This document shows positions 1-7,408 of a stretch of DNA of 9,730 nucleotides, piece by piece; positions within the stretch are counted from its first letter, which is position 1, and the number at the start of each line of letters is the position of its first letter. The position numbers and the translations under genes were made by a program. The notes below the pieces were generated by a model, which was given only the letters and a program-made list of their open reading frames with translations, had not been told where the DNA came from and made no database searches. Where the stretch lies: assembly GCA_903859795.1 (NCBI GenBank), contig CAIOOC010000928.1, positions 1 to 9,730 on the forward strand. Direction: 5' to 3'. Source of the DNA: an uncultured Bacteroidia bacterium (GTDB lineage: Bacteria > Bacteroidota > Bacteroidia > Bacteroidales > Prolixibacteraceae).

Positions 1-1475
1 ACCTGATATTGTTTATTGGTTGGGAGGGTGTTGGTTTCTGTTCTTACCTGCTTATCGGCTTCTGGTTCAAAAATCCAGAATATAATTATGCTGCACGCAA
101 AGCCTTTGTGATGAACAGGATTGGTGATCTGGGTTTTATACTTGGAATCATCCTTCTTTTTTTCACATTTAAATCTGTAAGTTTTACCGAAGTGTTTTCG
201 CAGGCCGCGGGAATGCAGGCAGGAGCCCCTGTAATTACGCTGATTACTATTTTGTTGCTCGTCGGAGCGGTCGGGAAAAGTGCTCAAATCCCACTATATA
301 CCTGGTTGCCTGATGCGATGGCCGGACCTACCCCTGTATCTGCATTGATCCATGCAGCTACGATGGTCACTGCCGGAATTTATATGATTGCCCGTTCAGG
401 CATTCTCTACAATCTTGCACCCATAACGATGAATATTATGATTGTCCTGGGGTTGGCAACGGCAATAATGGCTGCAGTGACAGGGTTAAGGCAGAATGAT
501 ATTAAAAAGGTTCTGGCTTACTCAACCGTTTCACAACTTGGATACATGTTTCTCGCACTTGGGCTTGGGGCATATTCAACGGCTGTTTTTCATCTGACAA
601 CTCACGCTTTTTTCAAGGCATTGCTCTTTCTTGGAGCGGGAAGCATTATCCACGCGATGGGCGGGGAACAGGATATCCGAAAAATGGGTGGTCTCCGGAA
701 AAAGATGCCGGTTACTTACATCACCTTCCTGGCCGCAACACTTGCAATAAGCGGAATTCCTCCTTTCTCGGGATTTTTCAGCAAAGATCAGATACTTACC
801 CACGCGTTTGAAAATAGCCCGTTACTCTATATCCTGGCCCTTGGAGGGGCCCTGATCACCTGTTTTTATATGTTCCGGTTATTGTACCTGGTTTTCTTTG
901 TGAACCAGCGCCTCAGCAATGCCCATCCACATGAATCTCCCCGGGTGATGACTGTTCCGTTGATCATTTTAAGCATTCTGTCTGTCTTTGGAGGATTCCT
1001 GAATATCCCCTCGCTTTTTGGCGGTGAATCGGGCTTCAGTGAATTTTTGCACAAAACGATAATTTCCAAAGTTACGGAAGAATTAAGCAGTTCAACTGAA
1101 ATCGGTCTGATTGTTACGTCACTGATACTGTTAGGCCTGATAATTTTGGTGGCTTACAGGACTTATGTGAAAAAGGGGATTATTCCGGCAGCAGAAAAAG
1201 AATCATTATCTCTGTTTGGCAAAATTGTGGCAAACAAGTTCTATATCGACGAAATCTATGCAGTATTATTTGAAAAGCCATTCGGCATTCTTTCTGACTT
1301 TTTCTTTAACCAGATTGAGGCCAGGATACTTGACCCACTGATTGACGAAATCGGAATACTAACCTCTAAACTTGGAAATCAGGTACGTAAGCTGCAACAG
1401 GGTATTATGAGTTTTTACTTTTTTGCCATGGTTGCCGGAATACTTCTATTCATCATCTTTATTTTAATTGTCTGA
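1..1475 (+). CDS. nuoL: NADH-quinone oxidoreductase subunit L (5' partial)
   Basis: Antiporter-like membrane subunit of complex I that pumps protons at the far end of the membrane arm. The reading frame is open from base 3, so the gene starts upstream of the window and the TTG at 9 is internal. About 490 residues remain of a family that is usually a little over 600; roughly the first 130-145 are missing. Visible landmarks in order: the GWEGVG segment whose Glu (codon 24-26) corresponds to the transmembrane glutamate of E. coli NuoL; VGKSAQIPLYTWLPDAM with the channel lysine at 276-278; HAATMVTAGIYM; HAFFKALLFLGAGS; and SGFFSKDQIL with a further conserved lysine. The end carries the long amphipathic lateral helix region (FYIDEIYAVLFEKPF onward) and a last membrane helix. 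It ends at TGA 1473-1475, four bases before the likely nuoM ATG, so it is translated in one operon with nuoM and nuoN. E. coli equivalences are from memory of the family. Confidence 0.97.
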   Translation, partial: LILFIGWEGVGFCSYLLIGFWFKNPEYNYAARKAFVMNRIGDLGFILGIILLFFTFKSVSFTEVFSQAAGMQAGAPVITLITILLLVGAVGKSAQIPLYTWLPDAMAGPTPVSALIHAATMVTAGIYMIARSGILYNLAPITMNIMIVLGLATAIMAAVTGLRQNDIKKVLAYSTVSQLGYMFLALGLGAYSTAVFHLTTHAFFKALLFLGAGSIIHAMGGEQDIRKMGGLRKKMPVTYITFLAATLAISGIPPFSGFFSKDQILTHAFENSPLLYILALGGALITCFYMFRLLYLVFFVNQRLSNAHPHESPRVMTVPLIILSILSVFGGFLNIPSLFGGESGFSEFLHKTIISKVTEELSSSTEIGLIVTSLILLGLIILVAYRTYVKKGIIPAAEKESLSLFGKIVANKFYIDEIYAVLFEKPFGILSDFFFNQIEARILDPLIDEIGILTSKLGNQVRKLQQGIMSFYFFAMVAGILLFIIFILIV

Positions 1476-1479
1476 TCCT

Positions 1480-2946
1480 ATGATATTGATAATTATACTC
1501 TTATTACCCATTATCACGGGTTTTTTTCTACTGCTTCTCAGGAATCCGGCAACCGTTAGAATAGTTGCTTTAACTTCGGCGATAGCAAATTTACTCCTCA
1601 CACTTGGACTGATTATTTCGGTCCCTGCTACTACCTATACGATCAGCTCAACCCATTTTATGGGGACACAATTTACCCTTGGTTACGACGGGATAAGCCT
1701 TATCATGCTGCTATTAACAAATTTGCTTTTCCCTTTCATTATACTTTCCGGATTTACCCGTTCACATGTTCAGATTCCGGTTCTAAATTTCCTGATTCTT
1801 TTTACCCAGTCATCACTGATAGGTGTCTTTTTGGCGCAGAATGCCTTCCTTTTTTATATTTTCTGGGAGCTAACGCTGATTCCTGTCTATTTTATTTTAC
1901 TCCTTTGGGGAGGCGAAAACCGCAGAGCCGTTACTTTAAAATTCTTCATCTATACTTTAACAGGCAGTTTATTCCTTTTATTCGGAATTATTTATTTGTT
2001 TACACTGACTCCCGGGTTGCACACCACTGATTTTTCAGCATTTAATCAGCTTCATATCCCCGCCGCCACGCAAACGTGGTTGTTCTGGATTCTGTTTATT
2101 GCTTTTGCAATAAAGATGCCTGTTTTCCCGTTTCATACCTGGCAACCTTCGACTTATACAATGGCTTCCAAGCAGGGTGTGATGATACTGGCTGGTGTGA
2201 TGACAAAGATGGGTATTTATGGAGCCTTGCGTTTTCTGTTTCCAATTGTGCCGCAAGGAGTTCTATACTGGCAAAATACAGTAATCATTATGTGTCTGAC
2301 AGGTGTTGTTTATGCATCGGTGATTGCGTTCAGACAAACCAATATCAAAAGGCTGATAGCCTTCTCATCAATGGCACACATCTCACTTATGGCAGCCGCA
2401 ATCTTTGCATTGAATTACTATTCTCTTCAAGGACTTCTATTCCAGGTCATTAGTCATGGTGTCACTATTGTTGCATTGTTCTACCTGGTACATCTGATCC
2501 AGGAACGAACGGGCACGCTCGAATTGCCTCAAATGGGTGGCCTGAAACATGTCGCTCCCAATATGGCCATCCTTTTACTCATGGTTGTCCTTGGTTCAAT
2601 AGCTCTCCCGTTAACCTCAGGTTTTGTTGGAGAGTTTTTAATCATTACCGGGCTTGCAAAACAGTCAATTTGGATAGCGGTTTTTGGCGGAACCACGATG
2701 ATTCTTGGTGCCATTTACATGCTTTATGCCTATCAGCGTATTATGCTTGGAGAACCAAATCCGAATTTTGTGAAAATAAAGGATATCAGGGCTCTGGACT
2801 ATTTTATACTTGTTCCGTTAATTGCAATCATCTTTATTCTTGGAGTTTATCCGCAACCAATCCTGAATCTGGTTGAAGCGTCAGTAACTTCCATGCAGAA
2901 GCTTTTGATTCCAGCAAATGAGGTCATTTCTTTGTTAACACGTTAA
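1480..2946 (+). CDS. nuoM: NADH-quinone oxidoreductase subunit M
   Basis: Second antiporter-like proton-pumping subunit of complex I, an integral membrane protein with about 14 helices. I chose the ATG at 1480, giving 488 aa and a start directly in the first membrane helix; an in-frame TTG at 1468 would add four residues and overlap nuoL by 8 bp. Family landmarks, numbered from the ATG: FWELTLIP with the membrane glutamate E130; IKMPVFPFHTW with K212; GVMTKMGIYG with K243; RQTNIKRLIAFSSMAH; and GFVGEF with E385, then YPQPIL near the end. These match the conserved charged residues of the family. The segment after FHTW reads QPSTYTMASKQG where most NuoM proteins have LPDAH followed by APT; related Bacteroidota proteins, as I recall them, have QPDTYT at this place, so the serine (S224) and the lost proline are the unusual points. 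It lies between nuoL and nuoN, 36 bp before the latter. Confidence 0.96.
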   Translation: MILIIILLLPIITGFFLLLLRNPATVRIVALTSAIANLLLTLGLIISVPATTYTISSTHFMGTQFTLGYDGISLIMLLLTNLLFPFIILSGFTRSHVQIPVLNFLILFTQSSLIGVFLAQNAFLFYIFWELTLIPVYFILLLWGGENRRAVTLKFFIYTLTGSLFLLFGIIYLFTLTPGLHTTDFSAFNQLHIPAATQTWLFWILFIAFAIKMPVFPFHTWQPSTYTMASKQGVMILAGVMTKMGIYGALRFLFPIVPQGVLYWQNTVIIMCLTGVVYASVIAFRQTNIKRLIAFSSMAHISLMAAAIFALNYYSLQGLLFQVISHGVTIVALFYLVHLIQERTGTLELPQMGGLKHVAPNMAILLLMVVLGSIALPLTSGFVGEFLIITGLAKQSIWIAVFGGTTMILGAIYMLYAYQRIMLGEPNPNFVKIKDIRALDYFILVPLIAIIFILGVYPQPILNLVEASVTSMQKLLIPANEVISLLTR

Positions 2947-2982
2947 CCAAATCTTTTAGAAACAATTGAATTTAGATAGCCA

Positions 2983-4356
2983 ATGAGCGCATTAATCTTA
3001 TTAACAGTTTTTGGGATCTTAGTCCTGTATCTGGGCTTTGTAAACAACAAAGCAATCCTGGCGCCGGTTGCTATCGTGGGGTTGGTGGCGACTCTGGTCC
3101 TTTCAGTTAAAGACTGGAACCTTGGATCAAAGTATTTTCACGATATGATGATCATCGATAATTTTTCAATCGCATTCAATGTATCGATGCTGATTATCAC
3201 AATCCTGATATTTCTTTTTGGGATCAATTATTACGAACGGATGGAACATCATGTGGCAGAGCAATATGCATTGATGATTTTTGCCCTTACGGGAGCTTTC
3301 CTGATGACATCCTTTTCGAACCTAATCATGCTTTTCCTTGGAATCGAGATTCTTTCAATCCCGTTGTATATTCTTGCCGGAGGGAAGAAATCCTCCTTCA
3401 GATCAAATGAAGCGTCGTTTAAGTATTTTTTGCTCGGTTCTTTTGCCACTACATTTTTCCTTTTTGGAATCGCACTGGTTTATGGCGCATCTGCTACTTT
3501 CTACCTTCCGGAGATCAAAACCTTTATTGCACAATTTCATGGGCATCTCCCTCCAATGTTGATGGTGGGACTCCTGTTTATTTTAATCGGTGTAGCTTTT
3601 AAAGTGGCAGTCGCACCGTTCCATTTCTGGAGTCCTGATGTGTACGAAGGGTCTCCGACACTCGTTACCGCTTTTATGGCAACAGTTGTCAAGACGGCGG
3701 GTTTTGCGGCATTTTACCGTTTACTTGGAATGGGATTGCTACCGCTTCCCGCACCGCTTGAAAAGACCTTATGGGTAATGACAATGCTTTCGTTGCTTGT
3801 AGGAAACCTTGCTGCCTTACGGCAAACGAATTTTAAACGACTTCTTGCATATTCGGCAATTGTTCACACCGGTTTTATGATGCTTGCGATGCTTTCGCAG
3901 CATGACTCATCTGCCTCTGTACTTCTTTATTACACATTTGTTTATTCGCTTGCAACTGTTCCGCTTTTCATCATCTTTATCCATATGAAGCGGGCGTCGC
4001 AGGGGCTTGAGGAGCTTTCCATTTTCCGCGGAATGTACAAACAAAAACCCTGGATGGCGGTTTTTATGACCATTCTTTTGATGTCCCTCGCCGGTCTTCC
4101 TCCTACTGCCGGCTTCCTCGCAAAATACCGGGTATTTATTTTATCGATCAGTCAGGGTTACCTCGCGATCTCTATTTTCGCAGTTTTAATGGCTGTCATC
4201 GGAATCTACTACTATTTTTATGTCCTGCGTGAAGCTTTTTCAGAAAGCAATAATCCAACTCCTTTGGAAATCAATAAGCTTAATGCAGTTTTGATTGTAG
4301 TTTGTGGGGCTGCTGTGCTGCTTTTGGGGATATTTGTCTGGTCTGTGCCGATCTAG
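2983..4356 (+). CDS. nuoN: NADH-quinone oxidoreductase subunit N
   Basis: Third antiporter-like subunit, nearest the peripheral arm of complex I. It has 457 aa, slightly shorter than E. coli NuoN (about 485), and is hydrophobic throughout. Landmarks: FLGIEILSIPLYILAG with membrane glutamate E122; ASFKYFLLGSFATTFFLFG; GVAFKVAVAPFHFWSPDVYEG with K207, the NuoN hallmark; TVVKTAG with K237; RQTNFKRLLAYSAIVHTGF; and GLPPTAGFLAKYRVF with K381. The ATG at 2983 opens the first membrane helix; the preceding bases contain no clear Shine-Dalgarno, as for the other genes here. It is the last gene of the run: the next gene is 281 bp away and unrelated, so the nuo operon most likely ends here. NuoL, M and N share ancestry, but the SPDVYEGSP segment separates this one from the others. 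Confidence 0.96.
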   Translation: MSALILLTVFGILVLYLGFVNNKAILAPVAIVGLVATLVLSVKDWNLGSKYFHDMMIIDNFSIAFNVSMLIITILIFLFGINYYERMEHHVAEQYALMIFALTGAFLMTSFSNLIMLFLGIEILSIPLYILAGGKKSSFRSNEASFKYFLLGSFATTFFLFGIALVYGASATFYLPEIKTFIAQFHGHLPPMLMVGLLFILIGVAFKVAVAPFHFWSPDVYEGSPTLVTAFMATVVKTAGFAAFYRLLGMGLLPLPAPLEKTLWVMTMLSLLVGNLAALRQTNFKRLLAYSAIVHTGFMMLAMLSQHDSSASVLLYYTFVYSLATVPLFIIFIHMKRASQGLEELSIFRGMYKQKPWMAVFMTILLMSLAGLPPTAGFLAKYRVFILSISQGYLAISIFAVLMAVIGIYYYFYVLREAFSESNNPTPLEINKLNAVLIVVCGAAVLLLGIFVWSVPI

Positions 4357-4362
4357 GCATTC

Positions 4363-4381
4363 AAATGGAAATTATCCATTT
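4363..4381 (+). terminator. Small hairpin just after nuoN
   Basis: A perfect 7-bp inverted repeat, AAATGGA and TCCATTT with a 5-base loop, starts 7 bases after the nuoN stop codon. It is A+T-rich and no T-run follows, so it is a weak candidate as an intrinsic terminator; it could instead protect the 3' end of the nuo mRNA. The longer structure at 4411-4510 fits a terminator better. Confidence 0.3.
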
Positions 4382-4410
4382 ACTGCCTGAATCTATGAAC
4401 AATACTTTTC

Positions 4411-4510
4411 TGCCACCAAGTCACCAAGTCACCAAAAAGGCACCAAAAGCCTACTTTGGGTACTTAATTTTGGTGTAATTTGGTGTTTTGGTATTTAGTG
4501 GCATTTTTTT
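4411..4510 (+). repeat. Long imperfect inverted repeat of CACCAA-type units ending in a T-run
   Basis: The outer ends pair perfectly: TGCCAC (4411-4416) with GTGGCA (4498-4503). The left arm holds three 8-base units in tandem, CCACCAAG, TCACCAAG and TCACCAAA (4413-4436), then CACCAAAA (4441-4448). The right arm, read as its complement, holds matching units (ACCAAAA, CACCAAA, CACCAAAA). An inner partial hairpin, ACCAAAAG with CTTTGGGT, sits in the middle. Seven T follow at 4504-4510. As RNA on the + strand this folds into a long imperfect stem followed by U, so it could end the nuo transcript. From memory, degenerate CACCAAG-type intergenic repeats are common in Bacteroidota, so it is probably one copy of a dispersed palindromic element. 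No coding potential seen. Confidence 0.65.
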
Positions 4511-4607
4511 ATTTCTGATTCTTTTGTAAGGTTTTCATAAGGATATAGTGCATTTAGCTATTCTTATTTGCATCCTTAAATAACCTGCAATTTAGTTCCC
4601 TGTCTGA

Positions 4608-4619
4608 TTAACGCGTTAA
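4608..4619. promoter_or_regulatory. 12-bp perfect palindrome, candidate operator
   Basis: TTAACGCGTTAA is a perfect palindrome centred on CG that ends 18 bases before the ATG of the arabinofuranosidase gene. A CG centre with A/T-rich flanks is the form of many LacI-family operators, which often control sugar genes. No regulator gene is in the window, so the link is inference, and palindromes of this length also occur by chance. Confidence 0.3.
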
Positions 4620-4637
4620 ACCCAAAACTTAACCGGT

Positions 4638-7169
4638 ATGAAAAAGATTTGCAAGATCATATTATTTGCCTCATTTTTGCTTCTTTCCTGTACTCCCAAA
4701 CCCCAGAGAGACGGCCGGATTGTTGTCGACATAGCTAAGAAAGGAGCCGATGTATCTCCCAATATGTACGGAGTTTTCTTCGAAGAGATTAACCATGCCG
4801 GTGAGGGCGGTCTTTACGCAGAACTCGTGCAAAACCGAGGTTTTGAGGAAAAAGAGTTTCCGGCCGGATACAGCACAAAGGGGAATAAGCTATACCCGGC
4901 ACCACTTAAGAATCATCTTTCGGGAGCTGTATACACCGATGGCTTCAGGTGGAGTGAAGAGGCAATACCAGGGTGGTCAATAGAATCTGACGGGAAAGCT
5001 AAGGCCCGGATGAAACTTACTAAAAGCAATCCGCTGAATGTTTCAGCACCTAATTCTCTGGAAGTTACAATTCCGCAGTCAGCAGAACATGTTATGCTGA
5101 TTAACAGCGGGTTCTGGGGTATGGGGCTAAAGCAGGGTGAACGGTATATTTTGCGATTCTTTATGCGCGCTTCAAATTATAAGGGGAAACTTAAGGTCTG
5201 CCTGATTTCCTCCTCGGGCAATTCACTTGCTGAACTCCCGGTAACACTGAAAGAAGGCTCCGGCTGGCAGGAATATAAACTGGTGATAGGTCCGGACCAG
5301 ACCGATTCCAAGGCCAAACTTGCCTTATGTTTCAAGGGAAATGGTACTGTCTGGGTAGACTATGTTTCATTGTTTCCTGAAAAAACATTTAAAGGCAGAC
5401 CGAATGGTATGAGGCCGGATGTTGCTGAAATGCTGGTTGGCCTCCATCCGGGATTTGTCCGCTGGCCCGGGGGGTGCGTTGTTGAAGGAATTACCCTGGG
5501 CAACAGGTTTGAATGGAAGAAAACCCTTGGTGATCCGATGACCCGAAGCGGCGAATACAGTACCTGGGGATATCGCAATACGTATGGTTATGGCTATTAT
5601 GAACACCTTCAGTTTTGCGAAGACATCGGAGCCAAAGCGATGTTCGTATGCAATGTTGGTCTTGGCTGCCAGGCGCGCGTAGGGGATGCCTGTAAGGAGA
5701 GCGACGTGCAGTATTATATTGATGATGTGCTTGATGCCATTGAATATGCGATCGGCGATCCTTCCACACCATGGGGTGCCAGGCGAGCTGCGGCCGGACA
5801 CCCGGCACCTTTCCCTCTACAATTCATTGAGATCGGGAATGAAAACGGGGGACCGGTTTATAATGCCCGATTTGACCTGTTTTATAAAGCAATCAAATCA
5901 AAATATCCGCAGCTTACCCTTATTTCAAATCATGGGTTGGGAAACGAAGTTAAGAAAGTCGCCAAAACGGATATGATCGATCCTCACTGGTATGTGGCGC
6001 CGGACTACTTTTTTAAAAATTCAACAATTTTCGATAAACAACCTCGTGGGGAGCATAAAATTTATGTTGGTGAGTATGCCTGCAATCAGGGTGTTGGCGG
6101 CGGGAATATGCTGGCGGCCTTGAGTGAAGCCGCCTTTATTACTGGAATGGAACGGAACAGTGACCTGGTGACAATGGCCTCATACGCCCCTCTTTTCGAA
6201 AACCGCAGTGACCGAACCTGGCCTGTAAACCTGATCTGGATCGACAATATGAAGGTAGTGGGTCGAAGCTCTTATTATGTTCAGAAGATGGTCTCTGATA
6301 ATAAGCCAACCTATAATCTCCAGACTGACATTACGCCACGTCCTGACAAACCCCTTCCCCTTGATGCTGACGGACAGCTTGGTGTGGGGACCTGGAGTAC
6401 TCAGAGTGAGTTTAAGGATTTTATAATAACAGGAGCTGACGGCAAGACATTTAAACCCGGGATCAATGACTGGATCCAACAAGACCAGGGATGGACAATG
6501 TCGGATAGTATTGTAAACCAGCATTCCAATGCCAATATGACTGGTCTGATCTGTTCAAAACAAATCGAATCAGGGAATTACACCTTTGAGTTGAAGGCCC
6601 GTAAAACAGGTGGAAATGAAGGATTCCTTATCTACTTTGGGATGTCTGAAAACAATAAAAAAGGTTACCTCTTTAATATAGGAGGATGGGGAAATACCCA
6701 GACTGCAATGGAAAAAATCGAGGGTGGAACCACAGTCGGAATTGTTTCAGAGCAACTCCCTTTTACCGTTGAAACCAACAAATGGTACTCGATAAAGATC
6801 GTCAGAATTGCCGGGGAGATGTTACTATGGGTCGATGGGAAAGAAATTATCAGGTACAAGGCAGTTAGCCCGTTACATCAGTTTGCAGTGGCAGGATATG
6901 ACCAAAAAAGTGGAGAGGTGATTATTAAAGTGGTGAACGCCGATGAAAAACCGTGGCTGACCTCTCTCAAAATAAATAATAGCGTCAATGTGACTTCGGG
7001 TGGTGAGGTCATTACATTGACTGCCCCAAACCTGAAGGATGAAAATTCTTTTGAAGAACCCTTTAAAATCTCGCCAAAGTCGGCTAAATATACTGAGTTT
7101 TCAAAGGACTTTGATTATGAGTTTGGACCCGCTTCATTTACAATTTTGCGGATAAAGGCAACCAAATAG
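4638..7169 (+). CDS. GH51 alpha-L-arabinofuranosidase, lipoprotein, with inserted jelly-roll domain
   Basis: Retaining glycoside hydrolase predicted to release terminal alpha-L-arabinofuranose from arabinan, arabinoxylan or their oligosaccharides. It has 843 aa. Residues 1-18 are a lipoprotein signal (MKKICK, hydrophobic stretch, LLSC with Cys18), so the enzyme is exported and membrane-anchored. The catalytic family signature FFEEINHAGEGGLYAEL starts near residue 47. Residues ~95-247 form a carbohydrate-binding-like beta domain of the CBM4/9 type found in this GH51 branch. The barrel follows, with RWPGG at 275-279, acid/base E402 in EIGNEN and nucleophile E479 in VGEYA. Residues ~600-750 look like a laminin-G/concanavalin-type domain (GNYTFELKARKTGGNEGFLI, then KWYSIKIVRIAGEMLLWVDG) inserted into the C-terminal beta domain, which resumes at SGEVIIKVVNADE. 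This makes it longer than the ~630-660 aa of simpler members. No SusC/SusD or other glycosidase is adjacent. Exact substrate not deducible. Confidence 0.93.
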   Translation: MKKICKIILFASFLLLSCTPKPQRDGRIVVDIAKKGADVSPNMYGVFFEEINHAGEGGLYAELVQNRGFEEKEFPAGYSTKGNKLYPAPLKNHLSGAVYTDGFRWSEEAIPGWSIESDGKAKARMKLTKSNPLNVSAPNSLEVTIPQSAEHVMLINSGFWGMGLKQGERYILRFFMRASNYKGKLKVCLISSSGNSLAELPVTLKEGSGWQEYKLVIGPDQTDSKAKLALCFKGNGTVWVDYVSLFPEKTFKGRPNGMRPDVAEMLVGLHPGFVRWPGGCVVEGITLGNRFEWKKTLGDPMTRSGEYSTWGYRNTYGYGYYEHLQFCEDIGAKAMFVCNVGLGCQARVGDACKESDVQYYIDDVLDAIEYAIGDPSTPWGARRAAAGHPAPFPLQFIEIGNENGGPVYNARFDLFYKAIKSKYPQLTLISNHGLGNEVKKVAKTDMIDPHWYVAPDYFFKNSTIFDKQPRGEHKIYVGEYACNQGVGGGNMLAALSEAAFITGMERNSDLVTMASYAPLFENRSDRTWPVNLIWIDNMKVVGRSSYYVQKMVSDNKPTYNLQTDITPRPDKPLPLDADGQLGVGTWSTQSEFKDFIITGADGKTFKPGINDWIQQDQGWTMSDSIVNQHSNANMTGLICSKQIESGNYTFELKARKTGGNEGFLIYFGMSENNKKGYLFNIGGWGNTQTAMEKIEGGTTVGIVSEQLPFTVETNKWYSIKIVRIAGEMLLWVDGKEIIRYKAVSPLHQFAVAGYDQKSGEVIIKVVNADEKPWLTSLKINNSVNVTSGGEVITLTAPNLKDENSFEEPFKISPKSAKYTEFSKDFDYEFGPASFTILRIKATK

Positions 7170-7197
7170 TTTGAATGCAAAATATATTAAATTCATT

Positions 7198-7205
7198 TAT
7201 ATTTG
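7198..7205 (+). promoter_or_regulatory. Candidate Bacteroidota -7 promoter box for the ABC operon
   Basis: TATATTTG matches the phylum's -7 consensus TAnnTTTG exactly. A TTTG lies upstream at 7170-7173, but the gap of 24 bases is longer than the usual ~20, so the -33 part is weak. The predicted transcript would start near 7212, leaving a leader of nearly 200 bases before the ATPase gene. Caution: the box is also the right arm of an A/T-only inverted repeat (AAATATA at 7180-7186, TATATTT at 7198-7204), which could instead be part of the 3' end of the upstream gene. Confidence 0.4.
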
Positions 7206-7216
7206 TTAATTGACCG

Positions 7217-7232
7217 GGAGTTGTGAAACTCC
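7217..7232 (+). other. Perfect stem-loop with GNRA-type loop in the leader
   Basis: GGAGTT and AACTCC form a perfect 6-bp stem closed by the loop GTGA, which is a GNRA tetraloop in RNA. It lies about 12 bases after the candidate -7 box, so it would sit at the very 5' end of the ABC mRNA, where it could stabilise the message or act in regulation. No T-run follows, so it is not a standard terminator. Confidence 0.4.
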
Positions 7233-7282
7233 AACATTAAAGCCGAATTTCTTATTAGATGATTTAAACGGTTTGAATTATA

Positions 7283-7300
7283 TAATCCCTGCCGGGATTA
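7283..7300. other. Second perfect stem-loop in the leader
   Basis: TAATCCC and GGGATTA form a perfect 7-bp stem with loop TGCC, 108 bases before the ATPase start codon. A-rich sequence follows on the + strand, so it does not look like a terminator. Together with the stem-loop at 7217 it makes the intergenic region structured; I do not recognise a known riboswitch class. Confidence 0.4.
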
Positions 7301-7408
7301 AAAATCTGATTTTAAACAACCTCTGGGTTAATTTGAGATTTGATTTCTAATTAAGGATGAATACAAAAACAAATAATTCCCCTTACTTAACCCTTAATAG
7401 CCAACGAT

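Noticed and set aside
9..11. TTG at 9 as the nuoL start
   Set aside because: The frame is open upstream to the window edge and the residues there are the middle of a conserved membrane helix, so the gene is truncated by the window.
2076..2453. Plus-strand open frame of 125 codons within nuoM
   Set aside because: Out of frame with nuoM, whose conserved lysines are coded through the same bases; Cys-rich, motif-free translation typical of a shadow.
4413..4448. Tandem CACCAA units as a CRISPR or iteron array
   Set aside because: Units are about 8 bases with no spacers, and they reappear inverted in the same element, so a palindromic repeat explains them better.
4494..4526. Possible promoter TTTA-N21-TTCTTTTG for the arabinofuranosidase gene; also TAATTTTG at 4465-4472
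   Set aside because: The first matches both boxes imperfectly; the second matches the -7 box but lies inside the repeat arm and has no TTTG at the right distance. In A/T-rich spacer such matches arise by chance.
5367..5801. Minus-strand open frame of 144 codons inside the arabinofuranosidase gene
   Set aside because: It lies antisense to a well-recognised catalytic domain, has no familiar motifs, and another minus frame is open over the same bases; a shadow of the real gene.
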